From contig NZ_CP077425.1 in NCBI RefSeq assembly GCF_019048845.1, positions 1-64,000 of the forward strand: a stretch of 64,000 nt of DNA. The letters are read 5' to 3'. The first letter of the stretch is position 1; the number at the start of each line of letters is the position of its first letter. The DNA comes from Vibrio mimicus. Lineage in GTDB: Bacteria > Pseudomonadota > Gammaproteobacteria > Enterobacterales > Vibrionaceae. Positions 33,667 through 43,579 of the stretch are shown piece after piece. The notes under the pieces are model-generated. The model was not told the origin of the DNA. It was given only the letters and a program-made list of their open reading frames with translations, and did not search any database. The translations under genes and the position numbers were made by a program.

Positions 33667-34182
33667 ATGTATCAATTAAGGTGTACCAAAAAAGTCCAAG
33701 ATGCATTTGGGCTTAAGCCATCTGATTTGGCTGAAGCGCAAGATGAAAATTTTGTAATAGGTAATTGGTATGTAAACCTTTTTACTGTTGAACGTCGTAA
33801 ATGCCTCGTTTTTATGGAAGAGCAAACCTTGATGTCATTTGTTCTTATCGGTTTACGAAAAGAACATATCAAAGACATCGGCGTAATCTTTAAGAAAGGT
33901 GTGCTACAACTGCTTGAGCTTGAAGGGTTTTCAGATGACATCATAGCTGCCTTTGAGCGAGCTCCTGAAAAGGTTTTGTTCACAAAAACAGGAAGTAGAA
34001 AACTGTTGGGCAACATGACGGATGTTCTTAATGGCTATGAGCACTACATCTATTGTGATGGTGGTTTGCAGAATTGTGACTTAAGTGACGTGACTTTACG
34101 TGTTAACCGAACTCCACAACGCAATCTAGGTTGGGATTATCCAATAGATGCATTGAATAAGCTTTTGGGTTCGGCAACATAA
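33667..34182 (+). CDS. DUF6933-like protein
   Basis: 171 residues, MYQLRCTKKVQDAFGLKPSDLAEAQDENFVIGNWYVNLFTVERRKCLVFMEEQTLMSFVLIGLRKEHIKDIG. This opening (RCTKKVQ...WYVN...RRKCLVFM...TL.SFVL) is that of DUF6933 proteins as remembered, common in integrons and of unknown function. Start ATG at 33667 lies in AAAGTAGATG, a weak ribosome-binding context, 67 bp from the attC, so a private promoter is possible. The TAA begins the next attC. Arms GTTATGTTGC / GCAACATAAC match. Confidence 0.75.
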   Translation: MYQLRCTKKVQDAFGLKPSDLAEAQDENFVIGNWYVNLFTVERRKCLVFMEEQTLMSFVLIGLRKEHIKDIGVIFKKGVLQLLELEGFSDDIIAAFERAPEKVLFTKTGSRKLLGNMTDVLNGYEHYIYCDGGLQNCDLSDVTLRVNRTPQRNLGWDYPIDALNKLLGSAT

Positions 34183-34302
34183 CAAACGCCTCAAGAGGGA
34201 CTGTCAACGCGCGGCGTTTCCAGTCCTATTGAGCCGCGGTGGTTGCAGTTGTTGTGTTTGAGTTTGGTTATTAGGCGTTGTCAGCCCCTTAGGCGGGCGT
34301 TA
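34180..34302 (+). repeat. attC site 44 (VCR)
   Basis: 123 bp VCR; first triplet is the stop of the upstream gene. Confidence 0.97.
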
Positions 34303-34319
34303 GGCGATTGGAGGAAACG

Positions 34320-34919
34320 ATGAAATCTTTGAAAAGTGGTGAGCAGTATCTAGATGTTTCCTTTGAGAAGCTTGAGTTATCAGAAAATAGTTTCAAAGAC
34401 ATAGAATTTGAAGAATGTCATTTTTCAGATTGTGATTTGTCTGGCGTACAGTTCCAAAACTGCAAGTTTGTAAGTTGCGAGTTTATACGTTGTAATCTCA
34501 GTTTGGCGAGTTTCCCCAATGCACGTTTATTTGGTGTGTCATTTCAAGATAGCAAGCTCGTGGGTATCGACTGGACAAGAGCAACGTGGCCTGTCTATCA
34601 CCTAGATTTTGAGCTTAAATTTCAGCGTTGTATTTTGAACGACGCCTCATTCTTTGGGCTGACATTGAATGAGTTAACACTTGATGAGTGTAAGTTGCAT
34701 GATGTGGACTTCCGTGAAGGAAATTTTGCCAGTTCAACAATGTGTTACTGCGATTTTACGCATAGTTTATTCATGCGGACTAACCTGCAAAAAGTGGATT
34801 TCAGCGAGTCGACAAATTACGCAATTAATGTGTTAGAGAACCAAGTCAAAGGGGCTAAGTTTTCTCGTTATGAAGCTCTGAATTTATTGGAATGTTTAGG
34901 CATCGAGTTGGTTGATTAA
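34320..34919 (+). CDS. Pentapeptide-repeat protein
   Basis: 199 residues composed of A(D/N)LXX-type repeats: FKDIEFEECHFSDCDLSGVQFQNCKFVSCEFIRCNLSLASFPNARLFGVSF, later FRCILNDASFFGLTLNELTLDECKLHDVDF and DFTHSLFMRTNLQKVDF. It folds as a right-handed quadrilateral beta-helix. Qnr proteins, which protect gyrase from quinolones, have this fold and QnrVC genes occur in Vibrio integrons, but this sequence is not QnrVC and the length differs (218 for Qnr). GGAGGA lies 5 bp before the ATG at 34320. Arms GTTAGGCGATT / AATCGCCTAAC match. Confidence 0.9.
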   Translation: MKSLKSGEQYLDVSFEKLELSENSFKDIEFEECHFSDCDLSGVQFQNCKFVSCEFIRCNLSLASFPNARLFGVSFQDSKLVGIDWTRATWPVYHLDFELKFQRCILNDASFFGLTLNELTLDECKLHDVDFREGNFASSTMCYCDFTHSLFMRTNLQKVDFSESTNYAINVLENQVKGAKFSRYEALNLLECLGIELVD

Positions 34920-34924
34920 TCGCC

Positions 34925-35046
34925 TAACAAACGCCTCAAGAGGGACTGTCAACGCGTGGCGTTTCCAGTCCCATTGAGCCGTGGTGGTTATGGTTGTTGT
35001 GTTTGTGTTTAGTGTTATGCGTTGCCAGCCCCTTAGGCGGGCGTTA
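34925..35046 (+). repeat. attC site 45 (VCR)
   Basis: 122 bp VCR. Confidence 0.97.
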
Positions 35047-35331
35047 GGTCACGACGGGATCACATGAGCAATGTAAGATGGTGTCGAGTGAGTATTGAAG
35101 AGCAAATAGGGTATAGAGGAAATAAGGCAAAAAGGACGAATATTGGTCATTTCTATGATACCCTTGAGGCGCTTTCGTGCGCACCTTAATCGGGGCACGA
35201 TTGAAGAGTGACGCCCGCAAGACCTCAAGGTAGCTATGACGAATACTTCGGCTTCGATTTTTGTCTTTTTCTTCAATTCCATTTGATAATCAATAATTAA
35301 CGAGAGACCTTGTACGAATTTGGTCGTGACC
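35047..35331. other. Repeated small cassette, family C copy 3
   Basis: 285 bp, apparently identical to copy 2 over its length. Contains the 41-residue plus-strand frame at 35064-35189 and the 77-residue minus-strand frame at 35049-35282. Arms GTTAGGTCACGAC / GTCGTGACCTAAC. Confidence 0.6.
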
Positions 35332-35451
35332 TAACAATCGATTCAAGACAGATTCGCAACGCATAGCATTCGCGTCATGCTTGAACATGAGTGTTTACGT
35401 TGTTATGCGTTGAGTTGGTTTAGGCGTTGCTCACAGCTTAATCGGGCGTTA
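35332..35451 (+). repeat. attC site 46 (family C type)
   Basis: 120 bp, same divergent attC as 2758-2877 and 22329-22448. Confidence 0.92.
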
Positions 35452-35861
35452 GCTTCTTAAAGGCTAGAACCATCAAAATCTAAGCTCATTTGCTGTGAAA
35501 ATTCAGCTTTTAGCGCTCAAATTCCACAATTTGGCTCTTGAGTTTTTCTGATGTTTATTTGGTAGAAAGTGTGGAATGTTCAGCAGTTTCAAAGTCGCTG
35601 AAAACCATCAAGCCTCGATGCTTCAATGTTGTTGGATGCTCCACACGGAAAGTTTGGTTTCACAAAGGCCGCATCATCGCTGAAAGTGTGTTTTCTTTGT
35701 CGCGGACTCTTAACCGTGGTCAACTCAACCTTGATCGTTTTGAGTTTTGGCAGCTCACTTCACAGCTTTTGGCGCTGGACGTGTGTTTGCCGATGCTTTT
35801 GCGTAAAATGACTTCAAGCAAATGCGTTTAAAAATTATTGCTAAACAATAGGCTACGAAGC
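35452..35861. other. Gene-less cassette, family A copy 6
   Basis: 410 bp, same family as 2878-3291. An open frame of 97 codons here is not kept in other copies. Confidence 0.8.
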
Positions 35862-35983
35862 TAACAAACGCCTCAAGAGGGACTGTCAACGCGTGGCGTT
35901 TCCAGTCCCAATGAGCTGCGGTGGTTACGATTGTTGTGTTTTAGTTTTGTGTTATACGTTGCCAGCCCCTTAGGCGGGCGTTA
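35862..35983 (+). repeat. attC site 47 (VCR)
   Basis: 122 bp VCR. Confidence 0.97.
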
Positions 35984-36056
35984 GCCGACTTCTACCACCT
36001 TGTCTGCTCACAAGTGTATACTTGGCCTAGTTTTACTTAAATTGAAGAATATCGCT

Positions 36057-36770
36057 ATGACAGCATTTTCAGATAACACTTGGCATATGAAGCCAAATAT
36101 AGCTTTGGCTAAGCAGCTTGCTAAAAGAGATGTGCCTGCTCTGGTTTATGATGCGGTGAACCTTGAAGGTGTTGCAATGACTTTGCCAGAGGTACAAACC
36201 ATCCTTGATGGGATCACTGTCGGTGGTCATCGAATCAGTGATCAAAACATGGCCATGAACCAAGCTAAAGCGTGGGAATTTATCTTTGCTTTAGTCGATC
36301 GTGGAGAGTTTAAATTTACTAAAGAAATAGCCTTAAAAATTCACAACATCGCCGGGCAAGAAGAGGCATTGGAGTGGGGAAAATTCCGTTCGGGTTATGT
36401 TTCTATAACGGGCTCTGAGTATGAACCTCCAGCTCCGGATGAGTTGGATGCAAAGTGGATTGAGGTTGAGCAACAAGTAGGCAATGAGGCTGATATTTAC
36501 GATCAGGCGATCACTGCATTTTTACAAATGGCCCGAGCCCAATTTTTTTGGGACGTCAATAAGCGTACTGGCCGTTTTATGATGAACGGGATCCTTTTGG
36601 CTAATGGTTTTCCGATCATCAATGTTCAAGCAAAGCGTCAACAAGAGTTTAATACGCTGATGCTCGATTTTTACAGCTCCAATGATATGACAGCGATGAA
36701 TAAGTTTTTGCGAAGCTGTTTGGATGAGAAAATCATCCGTAATTTCAAACTGGATCTGAAAATCGGCTAA
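36057..36770 (+). CDS. Fic-family protein with altered catalytic motif
   Basis: 237 residues. The Fic core helix loop reads QFFWDVNKRTGRFMMN; the canonical motif is H-x-F-x-D/E-x-N-G/K-R-x-x-R, so the catalytic His is Gln here while the phosphate-binding and metal residues remain. Upstream NLEGVAMTLPEVQTIL resembles the inhibitory-helix region of class II/III Fic proteins, although the [ST]xxxE[GN] motif is not perfect (AVNLEG). AMPylation activity is therefore doubtful. The ATG at 36057 has GAAG upstream; a TTG at 36000 would add 19 residues. The TAA begins the next attC. Arms GTTAGCCGA / TCGGCTAAC match. Confidence 0.85.
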   Translation: MTAFSDNTWHMKPNIALAKQLAKRDVPALVYDAVNLEGVAMTLPEVQTILDGITVGGHRISDQNMAMNQAKAWEFIFALVDRGEFKFTKEIALKIHNIAGQEEALEWGKFRSGYVSITGSEYEPPAPDELDAKWIEVEQQVGNEADIYDQAITAFLQMARAQFFWDVNKRTGRFMMNGILLANGFPIINVQAKRQQEFNTLMLDFYSSNDMTAMNKFLRSCLDEKIIRNFKLDLKIG

Positions 36771-36890
36771 CAAACGCCTCAAGAGGGACTGTCAACGCGT
36801 GGCGTTTCCAGTCCCAATGAGCCGCGGTGGTTTCGGTTGTTGTGTTTGAGTTTAGTTGTTGTGCGTTGTCAGCCCCTTAGGCGGGCGTTA
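36768..36890 (+). repeat. attC site 48 (VCR)
   Basis: 123 bp VCR; first triplet is the stop of the Fic-like gene. Confidence 0.97.
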
Positions 36891-36907
36891 GCCGTTTCGG
36901 AGAAAGC

Positions 36908-37666
36908 ATGGAAGTTCAGGTTGTTGCATCGCTAATAGGTATTGTTGGGATCACATTAAGTGCGATCTTTAGTGGCTTTGGTTACTTCTTCAAAATTAGA
37001 ACTGAAAAGCTTAGAACTACACGCCAAGTTCTGTTCTATTTATTAGAATTTAGGGCATATGTTTTAGCGTCTTCTGTTTCACCTACGGAGCTATACGAAA
37101 AGTATCTTGAACAATGCCAGAAATACTTAGATAAGAAAAAAATCGAAGGTATAGCTATACCACAACAAAACCAGGATTTAATGTTGGGGTATTTTTCGAG
37201 TGTCATTGAGCAAATAACTCCAAAACTATCTGAAAGCTTTATTATTGAGTATGAGCAGACAATAATTTCTCTATCTAAAGAAAACCCGATTCTGGCTTTT
37301 CAGCTTAGAGGTAAAGATATGGCTACAAAATTGGTTTCTCTACAAAGAGTATATTTAGATCAACTACAACAGTCAGAAATGTTTACGTCTAATGAAAGTC
37401 TTGGTGGTTTTCTTAAAAGTCAAATCACGGAAGTTCACTCGAAAGGCTTGAATGAGATTCTTGATTTGCTCAATCAGGAGTTAAAAACGGTATCTAAAGC
37501 GTGCGGATTTATTCACTATCTGCAAATTAGGAAAATAACCAATAACCGTTCAAAACCATCTTCAGACCTTGATGACATTGGTATCGATGAACTCTTTGAT
37601 GGGTTATTGTCGGCGTATTCCCGTCATGTAACATTAGAAAATACGCACACGGGTAACAACGGCTAA
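36908..37666 (+). CDS. Membrane-anchored helical protein of unknown function
   Basis: 252 residues. One N-terminal membrane segment, about residues 5-28 (VVASLIGIVGITLSAIFSGFGYFF), then a long, mostly helical, charged domain (KIRTEKLRTTRQVLFYLLEFRAY..., IIEYEQTIISLSKENPILAFQLRGKDMATKLVSLQ). Not recognised. CGGAGAAAGC precedes the ATG. The TAA begins the next attC. Arms GTTAGCCGTT / AACGGCTAAC match. Confidence 0.75.
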   Translation: MEVQVVASLIGIVGITLSAIFSGFGYFFKIRTEKLRTTRQVLFYLLEFRAYVLASSVSPTELYEKYLEQCQKYLDKKKIEGIAIPQQNQDLMLGYFSSVIEQITPKLSESFIIEYEQTIISLSKENPILAFQLRGKDMATKLVSLQRVYLDQLQQSEMFTSNESLGGFLKSQITEVHSKGLNEILDLLNQELKTVSKACGFIHYLQIRKITNNRSKPSSDLDDIGIDELFDGLLSAYSRHVTLENTHTGNNG

Positions 37667-37786
37667 CAAACGCCTCAAGAGGGACTGCCAACGCGTGGCG
37701 TTTTCAGTCCCTTTGAGCCGCAGTGGTTGCAGTTGTTGTGTTTGAGTGTAGTGTTAATGCGTTGCCAGCCCCTTAGGCGGGCGTTA
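37664..37786 (+). repeat. attC site 49 (VCR)
   Basis: 123 bp VCR; first triplet is the stop of the upstream gene. Confidence 0.97.
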
Positions 37787-37895
37787 GCACACACATCTCA
37801 TAAGCCGGAGCTTGTATTCTGTTACGGTATTTCTGTTCAATGGCCTTTTGTCTTGGTTTAGTATCGAGACGTAACTTTATTTGAGAGGCTGAAAA

Positions 37896-38321
37896 ATGAA
37901 AAAATCGTTAATGGTACTGACTATGCTTGTTGCTTTAGTGGGTTGTGATGACGCAACTAAAGCGATAGATGAGGCTCAAGCAGTATCAAATAAAGCCATT
38001 GATAGTTTGCAGCAGAAAGCGGATTCACTAAATTTGAAAGATCTCAATCTTGATGTTCTTGGTGATGCGACTCAAAAGGCTCAAGAGTTTACTCAATCGA
38101 TAGATTTGTTGTTCAACACCGACTTCACCGACCATCAAGCAGTTGTTGCTGCCACAGAGAAAATTTCTAATTCCTACAGCTGTTTAGTTGACGTTTCTTC
38201 TGAGGCAACAGCGGAAAACTTGCTAGATAGAATCGTATCATCAGTAAAAAACGATCAAGTGTTAGCAATCATCGAAAAAGGTGTGGCACAGGCTAAGACG
38301 GCGAAAGAGTGCGTTATGTAG
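37896..38321 (+). CDS. Lipoprotein of unknown function
   Basis: 141 residues. The signal peptide ends in the lipobox LVGC (C17), MKKSLMVLTMLVALVGCDDA; Asp at +2 suggests retention in the inner membrane. The mature part is an amphipathic, Ala/Asp/Gln-rich helix (DDATKAIDEAQAVSNKAIDSLQQKADSLNLKDLNLDVLGDATQKAQEF) with two cysteines further on (SYSCLVD, KECVM). GAGAGGC lies upstream of the ATG. The 109-bp gap to the attC suggests its own promoter. Arms GTTAGCACACAC / GTGTGTGCTAAC pair over 12 bp. Confidence 0.78.
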   Translation: MKKSLMVLTMLVALVGCDDATKAIDEAQAVSNKAIDSLQQKADSLNLKDLNLDVLGDATQKAQEFTQSIDLLFNTDFTDHQAVVAATEKISNSYSCLVDVSSEATAENLLDRIVSSVKNDQVLAIIEKGVAQAKTAKECVM

Positions 38322-38333
38322 CCAAGTGTGTGC

Positions 38334-38455
38334 TAACAAACGCCTCAAGAGGGACTGTCAACGCGCGGCGTTTCCAGTCCCAATGAGCCGCAGTGGTTAC
38401 GGCTGTTGCGTTTGAGTTTGGTGTTATGCGTTGCCAGCCCCTTAGGCGGGCGTTA
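38334..38455 (+). repeat. attC site 50 (VCR)
   Basis: 122 bp VCR. Confidence 0.97.
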
Positions 38456-38570
38456 GCTTCTTAAAGGCTAGAATCATCAAAATCTAGGTTCAGAAGTGGC
38501 CCCCAATTTTCGGACATGACTTTAAGTGATTGATCTGTTTTGATAGTACCCAAAAATACTGGAACAGATT

Positions 38571-38852
38571 ATGACTAGAAAACGTAGAAACCACTCACCC
38601 GAATTTAAAGCTAAGGTGGCGCTTGATGCTGCTAGAGGTGATAAAACGGTCGCCGAGTTAGCTCAGAAATACAACCTGCACGCTAACCAAATCTCTACAT
38701 GGAAAAAAGAACTGCTCGAAAACGCCGCCATGATTTTCGCCTCTGAAAATCACTCAGGAAAAGAGAGTTCTGAAGAAGTGGACAAACTGCACGCCAAGAT
38801 TGGTCAATTGACCATGGAAAATGATTTTTTGGCCAAAGTGCTCGGTCGTTAG
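38571..38852 (+). CDS. IS3-family transposase OrfA
   Basis: 93 residues: helix-turn-helix MTRKRRNHSPEFKAKVALDAARGDKTVAELAQKYNLHANQISTWKKELLENAAMIF and a coiled C-terminus (SEEVDKLHAKIGQLTMENDFLAKVLGR). The heptamer T-TTT-TTG (38825-38831) is in frame for a -1 shift into OrfB, immediately after the last OrfB-frame stop (TGA at 38822-38824). Confidence 0.93.
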   Translation: MTRKRRNHSPEFKAKVALDAARGDKTVAELAQKYNLHANQISTWKKELLENAAMIFASENHSGKESSEEVDKLHAKIGQLTMENDFLAKVLGR

Positions 38853-38893
38853 ACCGAGCCCAGCGAAAGAGTTCGCTGGTTAAATTCACCCAA

Positions 38894-39694
38894 TTGCCAA
38901 TTAAGCGCAAGTGTGAGCTTCTCAATATTGCTCGCTCGACTGCTTACTACCAACCCATAGGACTCTCTGCTGAAGAGATTGAATTACGCCGCATGATTGA
39001 CGAAATTCACCTTCAGTACCCGTTCATGGGGAGTAGACGCATTCGTAGCGAATTGGCTAAAAAAGGCCATAACGTTAATCGTAAGCGTGTCGTTCGGATC
39101 ATGCGAGACATGGGGATTGGGGCTATTTACCCTAAGCCCCGAACGACACTTGCGAATAAAGCACACAAGGTTTACCCCTACCTGTTGCGTGATATTGAAG
39201 TCACTTATCCAAATCAAGCTTGGGCGATTGACATCACGTATATCCCGATGGCTAAGGGGTTCCTGTACTTAGTGGCCATTATCGACTGGTATAGCCGAAA
39301 GGTGCTGTCTTGGCGGCTATCCAACACCATGGACACGAGCTTTTGCATCGAAGCCCTTGAAGACGCGCTTAAACATTACGGGCCGCCAGATATCTTCAAC
39401 TCAGATCAAGGCAGTCAATTTACCAGCACCGACTTCACACAGAAGCTAATCGACCACGGGGTCAGGATAAGTATGGATGGGAAAGGCCGCTGGGTTGACA
39501 ATGTTTTCATTGAACGATTATGGCGAAGCCTGAAATATGAGGAGGTTTACTTAAAGGCTTATACCACGCCTCGTGAAGCCGAACTTGAAATCGGTCACTA
39601 CATGGTGTTTTATAATGAACAGCGTAACCACCAGGGACTTAATGACCTCACCCCTGATGAAGTTTACTTTGCAAGACAGAGATACGCTGCATGA
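38894..39694 (+). CDS. IS3-family transposase OrfB (DDE integrase core)
   Basis: 266 residues from a TTG, though the frame is open from 38825 and the true product is probably the OrfAB fusion. Contains HTH_21 ([44 protein letters not shown]) and the rve core: D in [12 protein letters not shown] in [12 protein letters not shown] in [18 protein letters not shown]. All catalytic residues are present, so the element may be active. Confidence 0.94.
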   Translation: MPIKRKCELLNIARSTAYYQPIGLSAEEIELRRMIDEIHLQYPFMGSRRIRSELAKKGHNVNRKRVVRIMRDMGIGAIYPKPRTTLANKAHKVYPYLLRDIEVTYPNQAWAIDITYIPMAKGFLYLVAIIDWYSRKVLSWRLSNTMDTSFCIEALEDALKHYGPPDIFNSDQGSQFTSTDFTQKLIDHGVRISMDGKGRWVDNVFIERLWRSLKYEEVYLKAYTTPREAELEIGHYMVFYNEQRNHQGLNDLTPDEVYFARQRYAA

Positions 39695-40130
39695 GCTGGA
39701 TCAACCACTTAAGGAATTAGCTTATGTGTCCAACCATTGGGGTCCACTTCTGTTCATTTGTTGTGAAAATCAGTTTTTAGCATTCAAATATCACGACTTG
39801 GCTTTCGAGTTTTTCTGATACCGATTTGGTAGAAAGTGTTGAAAGTTCAGTAGTTTCAAAGTCGCTGAAAGCCCAAAAACCTCGATGCTCCAACGTTGTT
39901 AGATGTTCCACTCGGAAAGTTTGGTTTCACAAAAGGCAGCGTCATCGCTGTGATCTTGCTTTCTTTGTCGCGGACTCTTAACCGTGGCCAACTTAACCTT
40001 TATTGTTTTGAGTTTTGGCTGTCAACTTCACAGCTTTTGGCGTTGGACGTGTGCTTGTTCGATGCATTTGCGTAAAATGACTTTCAAGCAAATGTGCTAA
40101 AAGTCATTGCTAAACAATAGGCTACGAAAC

Positions 40131-40253
40131 TAACAAACGCCTCAAGAGGGACTGTCAACGCGTAGCGTTTCCAGTCCCATTGAGCCGCGGTGGTTTCGGT
40201 TGTGGTGTTTGAGTTTAGTGGTTATGCGTTGTCAGCCCCTTAGGCGGGCGTTA
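40131..40253 (+). repeat. attC site 51 (VCR)
   Basis: 123 bp VCR. Confidence 0.97.
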
Positions 40254-40270
40254 ATTTGCAAGGAGATATG

Positions 40271-41077
40271 ATGATTAGTTTTATCAAGCTTTTATCAATT
40301 GATACGGATATTTTTGACAGTAAAAAAATTAAGTTTGTTCGACATAAAGATAGTCGACATGAATACAGAGAGTTGATCAAAGATAGAGATGAGTTATTAA
40401 AGTACCAAGCAGAGCAATCAAAGAATGTTTTCAAAGATTGCGAATATATTTTCTCTTTCTTTGGTCTGGAAAGTAGTAAAGCGTTGTTTATTGGTGTTTT
40501 TAAAGTAGGGGAAATCAAGTCTGCCAATGACAAGTTTTACTATGAACTTACGGAGGTCGATGGCTTTGATGATTATAAAGATAGAGTTGTAATTAATTGG
40601 GGCAAGGCAGCAATATCATGGCATCAATGGGCTAACGAGAATGATAAAGAAGTTGTTGAGATTCTGCCTAAAGGTTATTTAGGCAACTTTCCTGGGCTGT
40701 TAAATTTTGCACTAGATTTTAATGAGCTAAGGATGCTAAGTGAAAATACAGAAGCAAATAAGGATTGGTTCTATAATCTCTCATCGGTCAATGGCATTTA
40801 TCTAATACTCGATAGGAAAACTGGAGAGCAATATGTTGGCTCTGCATATGGTAAAAATGGTATATGGCAAAGATGGTCTGAATATGCACGAAATGGACAT
40901 GGTGGAAATAAACTGCTGAGAGATTTATGTGAACGTGATGCTAACTACCATAAAAACTTCCGCTTCACAGTGTTACAAACACTACCTAGTAATTTATCTG
41001 ACAACGAAGTTATTGCTCATGAAACTCTGTACAAAGAAAAGTTGGGCACGAGAGCTTTTGGGCTCAATGCAAATTAA
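40271..41077 (+). CDS. GIY-YIG nuclease domain protein with N-terminal extension
   Basis: 268 residues. The C-terminal 95 residues are a GIY-YIG domain: VNGIYLILDRKTGEQYVGSAYGKNGIWQRWSEYARNGHGGNKLL, with GIY, YVG, the catalytic Arg in WQRW and a Glu in VIAHETLYKEKLGT. The first 170 residues (MISFIKLLSIDTDIFDSKKIKFVRHKDSRHEYRELIK...) are not recognised and may bind DNA or a partner. AGGAG lies 5 bp before the ATG at 40271; the ATG three bases earlier is too close. The TAA begins the next attC. Arms GTTAATTTGCA / TGCAAATTAAC match. Stand-alone GIY-YIG cassettes are candidates for defence against foreign DNA. Confidence 0.87.
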   Translation: MISFIKLLSIDTDIFDSKKIKFVRHKDSRHEYRELIKDRDELLKYQAEQSKNVFKDCEYIFSFFGLESSKALFIGVFKVGEIKSANDKFYYELTEVDGFDDYKDRVVINWGKAAISWHQWANENDKEVVEILPKGYLGNFPGLLNFALDFNELRMLSENTEANKDWFYNLSSVNGIYLILDRKTGEQYVGSAYGKNGIWQRWSEYARNGHGGNKLLRDLCERDANYHKNFRFTVLQTLPSNLSDNEVIAHETLYKEKLGTRAFGLNAN

Positions 41078-41187
41078 CAAACGCCTCAAGAGGGACTGTC
41101 AACGCGTAGCGTTTCCAGTCCCATTGAGCCGCGGTGGTTTCGGCTGTTGTAGTTGTAGTGCGTTGCCAGCCCCTTAGGCGGGCGTTA
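41075..41187 (+). repeat. attC site 52 (VCR, shortened)
   Basis: 113 bp; about 10 bp are missing near the loop (GGCTGTTGTAGTTGTAGTG). First triplet is the stop of the GIY-YIG gene. Confidence 0.95.
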
Positions 41188-41247
41188 TGTTTTTTATCAC
41201 GTTTTGGGGCTATAATCGGCCTAACCTTTATTGATAGTAGGTGTGAT

Positions 41248-41418
41248 ATGAATCGAAAAGTTGAAGCTTACGGCGTTGATGCTGTTGAAAGACCGAAAAT
41301 TAAGGCTAGTAAAAAGCTTGATTTGACTGGTGATGCTGGTCGTCAAATTGTGAAGTCTGAAACTAAACTTGCTTTGCGTACTCATCAGAAGACATTCACT
41401 AAATTGGCTGATATGTAA
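41248..41418 (+). CDS. Small antitoxin-like protein upstream of doc
   Basis: 56 residues, MNRKVEAYGVDAVERPKIKASKKLDLTGDAGRQIVKSETKLALRTHQKTFTKLADM. It does not look like phage P1 Phd but occupies the antitoxin position: its TAA overlaps the ATG of doc (TAATG). The C-terminal basic helix could cover the Doc active site. AGGTG lies 7 bp before the ATG. With the toxin gene broken, the antitoxin is probably no longer needed. Confidence 0.75.
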   Translation: MNRKVEAYGVDAVERPKIKASKKLDLTGDAGRQIVKSETKLALRTHQKTFTKLADM

Positions 41419-41741
41419 TGGATATCATCTGTTTTCCTTTTGAACGAGTGATCGAGATTAATGCTTTCATCCTAAAAACAGAACCAGGAATGAAAGGAGC
41501 CGTTGATATTCCCAAGCTTCAGGGGGCATTAGGTCGAATCGATAATGCCATCGTTTATGAAGGACTGGATGATGTTTTTGAAATCGCTGCTAAATACACT
41601 GCTTGTATAGCGGTTTCATATGCGCTACCTGATGCGAACAAACGCACAGGTTTGGCTGTGGCACTTGAATATTTATCACTTAACGATTTTGAGCTTACGC
41701 AGGAAAACGATTTACTTGCGGATGCAGTTCGAGTGTAGTGG

Positions 41742-42931
<1,190 letters not shown>

Positions 42932-43097
42932 TTCGTCACCTAATGCTGCTATGGTTGCAATCATAACAGCTCTAATCAGGTGGCCAAATTCACTATGCCA
43001 CTACAGAGATCTTGTTATCGGCATTATCAACGAAACAGATTTTGCCGACATTCTCTACGCACAATACGCAAAAGAACAAAATTCAGCTCTCTAAACA

Positions 43098-43217
43098 TAA
43101 CAAGCGCTTCAAGAGGGACAGCCAACGCGTGGCATTTTTACCATGCGTTGGCTTTTGTGATTACGATGTTATGCGGCAAGTTGGTAGTAGCGTTGGCTGC
43201 CCCTTAAGCGGGCGTTA
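43098..43217 (+). repeat. attC site 53 (divergent VCR subclass)
   Basis: 120 bp, core TAACAAGCGCTTCAAGAGGG to AAGCGGGCGTTA; shares its central sequence with attC 1. Confidence 0.92.
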
Positions 43218-43235
43218 TAACACAGAATCAATTCC

Positions 43236-43264
43236 TTGCTCGTAAATCTCAATTGAACTACTAT
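43236..43264 (+). promoter_or_regulatory. Predicted promoter of a Phd/ParE-type operon
   Basis: TTGCTC (43236-43241), 17 bp, TACTAT (43259-43264). Just downstream, TTGTAC is repeated at 43265 and 43277 within an imperfect palindrome (GTAC-N8-GTAC), a likely operator. Confidence 0.6.
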
Positions 43265-43297
43265 TTGTACATTAAATTGTACTAAATGGAGTTCATT

Positions 43298-43579
43298 ATG
43301 AGCCGTATTCACCTTGATCAAGATATTCAGCCTTTGTCTGAGTTCCGTGCTGGCGTTGCATCATTTATCAAACAGATCAATGAGACTCGTCGACCATTGG
43401 TTATTACACAACGAGGTAAAGGTGTAGCCGTTGTTCTTGACGTTGCGGAGTATGAAGCAATGCAAGAGAAAATCGAATTACTCGAAGAAATGCGTACTGC
43501 AGAAGCTCAATTGGCTGCAGGTTTAGGTATATCAAACGAAGATGCTCGTTCACAAGTTCTGGGGCGCATCATCAAATGA
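43298..43579 (+). CDS. Phd/YefM-family antitoxin
   Basis: 93 residues, MSRIHLDQDIQPLSEFRAGVASFIKQINETRRPLVITQRGKGVAVVLDVAEYEAMQEKIELLEEMRTAEAQLAAG: the Phd/YefM fold (L-S-E-F-R-x-x-x-x-x-F-I...R-R-P-L-V-I-T-Q-R-G-K-x-x-A-V-x-L-x-x-x-x-Y) with a helical tail. TGGAG lies 9 bp before the ATG at 43298. It overlaps the toxin by 4 bp and has its own promoter. Confidence 0.92.
   Translation: MSRIHLDQDIQPLSEFRAGVASFIKQINETRRPLVITQRGKGVAVVLDVAEYEAMQEKIELLEEMRTAEAQLAAGLGISNEDARSQVLGRIIK

Larger units (their letters stand above)
38492..39751 (+). mobile_element. IS3-family insertion sequence (1,260 bp)
   Basis: Ends AGAAGTGGCCCCCAAT and, inverted, AGAAGTGGACCCCAAT are imperfect inverted repeats; a 4-bp target duplication GTTC is seen (38488-38491 and 39752-39755). 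The insertion point is exact because copy 8 gives the empty site (CTAGGTTCATTTG). Confidence 0.94.
38456..40130. other. Gene-less cassette, family A copy 7, interrupted by an IS
   Basis: Without the IS (38492-39751) and one GTTC duplication the cassette is 411 bp and closely matches copy 8 (44612-45023). Left arm GTTAGCTTC and right arm GAAACTAAC leave one G-T wobble. No gene seen outside the IS. Confidence 0.8.

Noticed and set aside
35538..35831. 97-codon frame in family A copy 6
   Set aside because: The other seven family A copies have indels and stops in this frame, so it is not a conserved protein.
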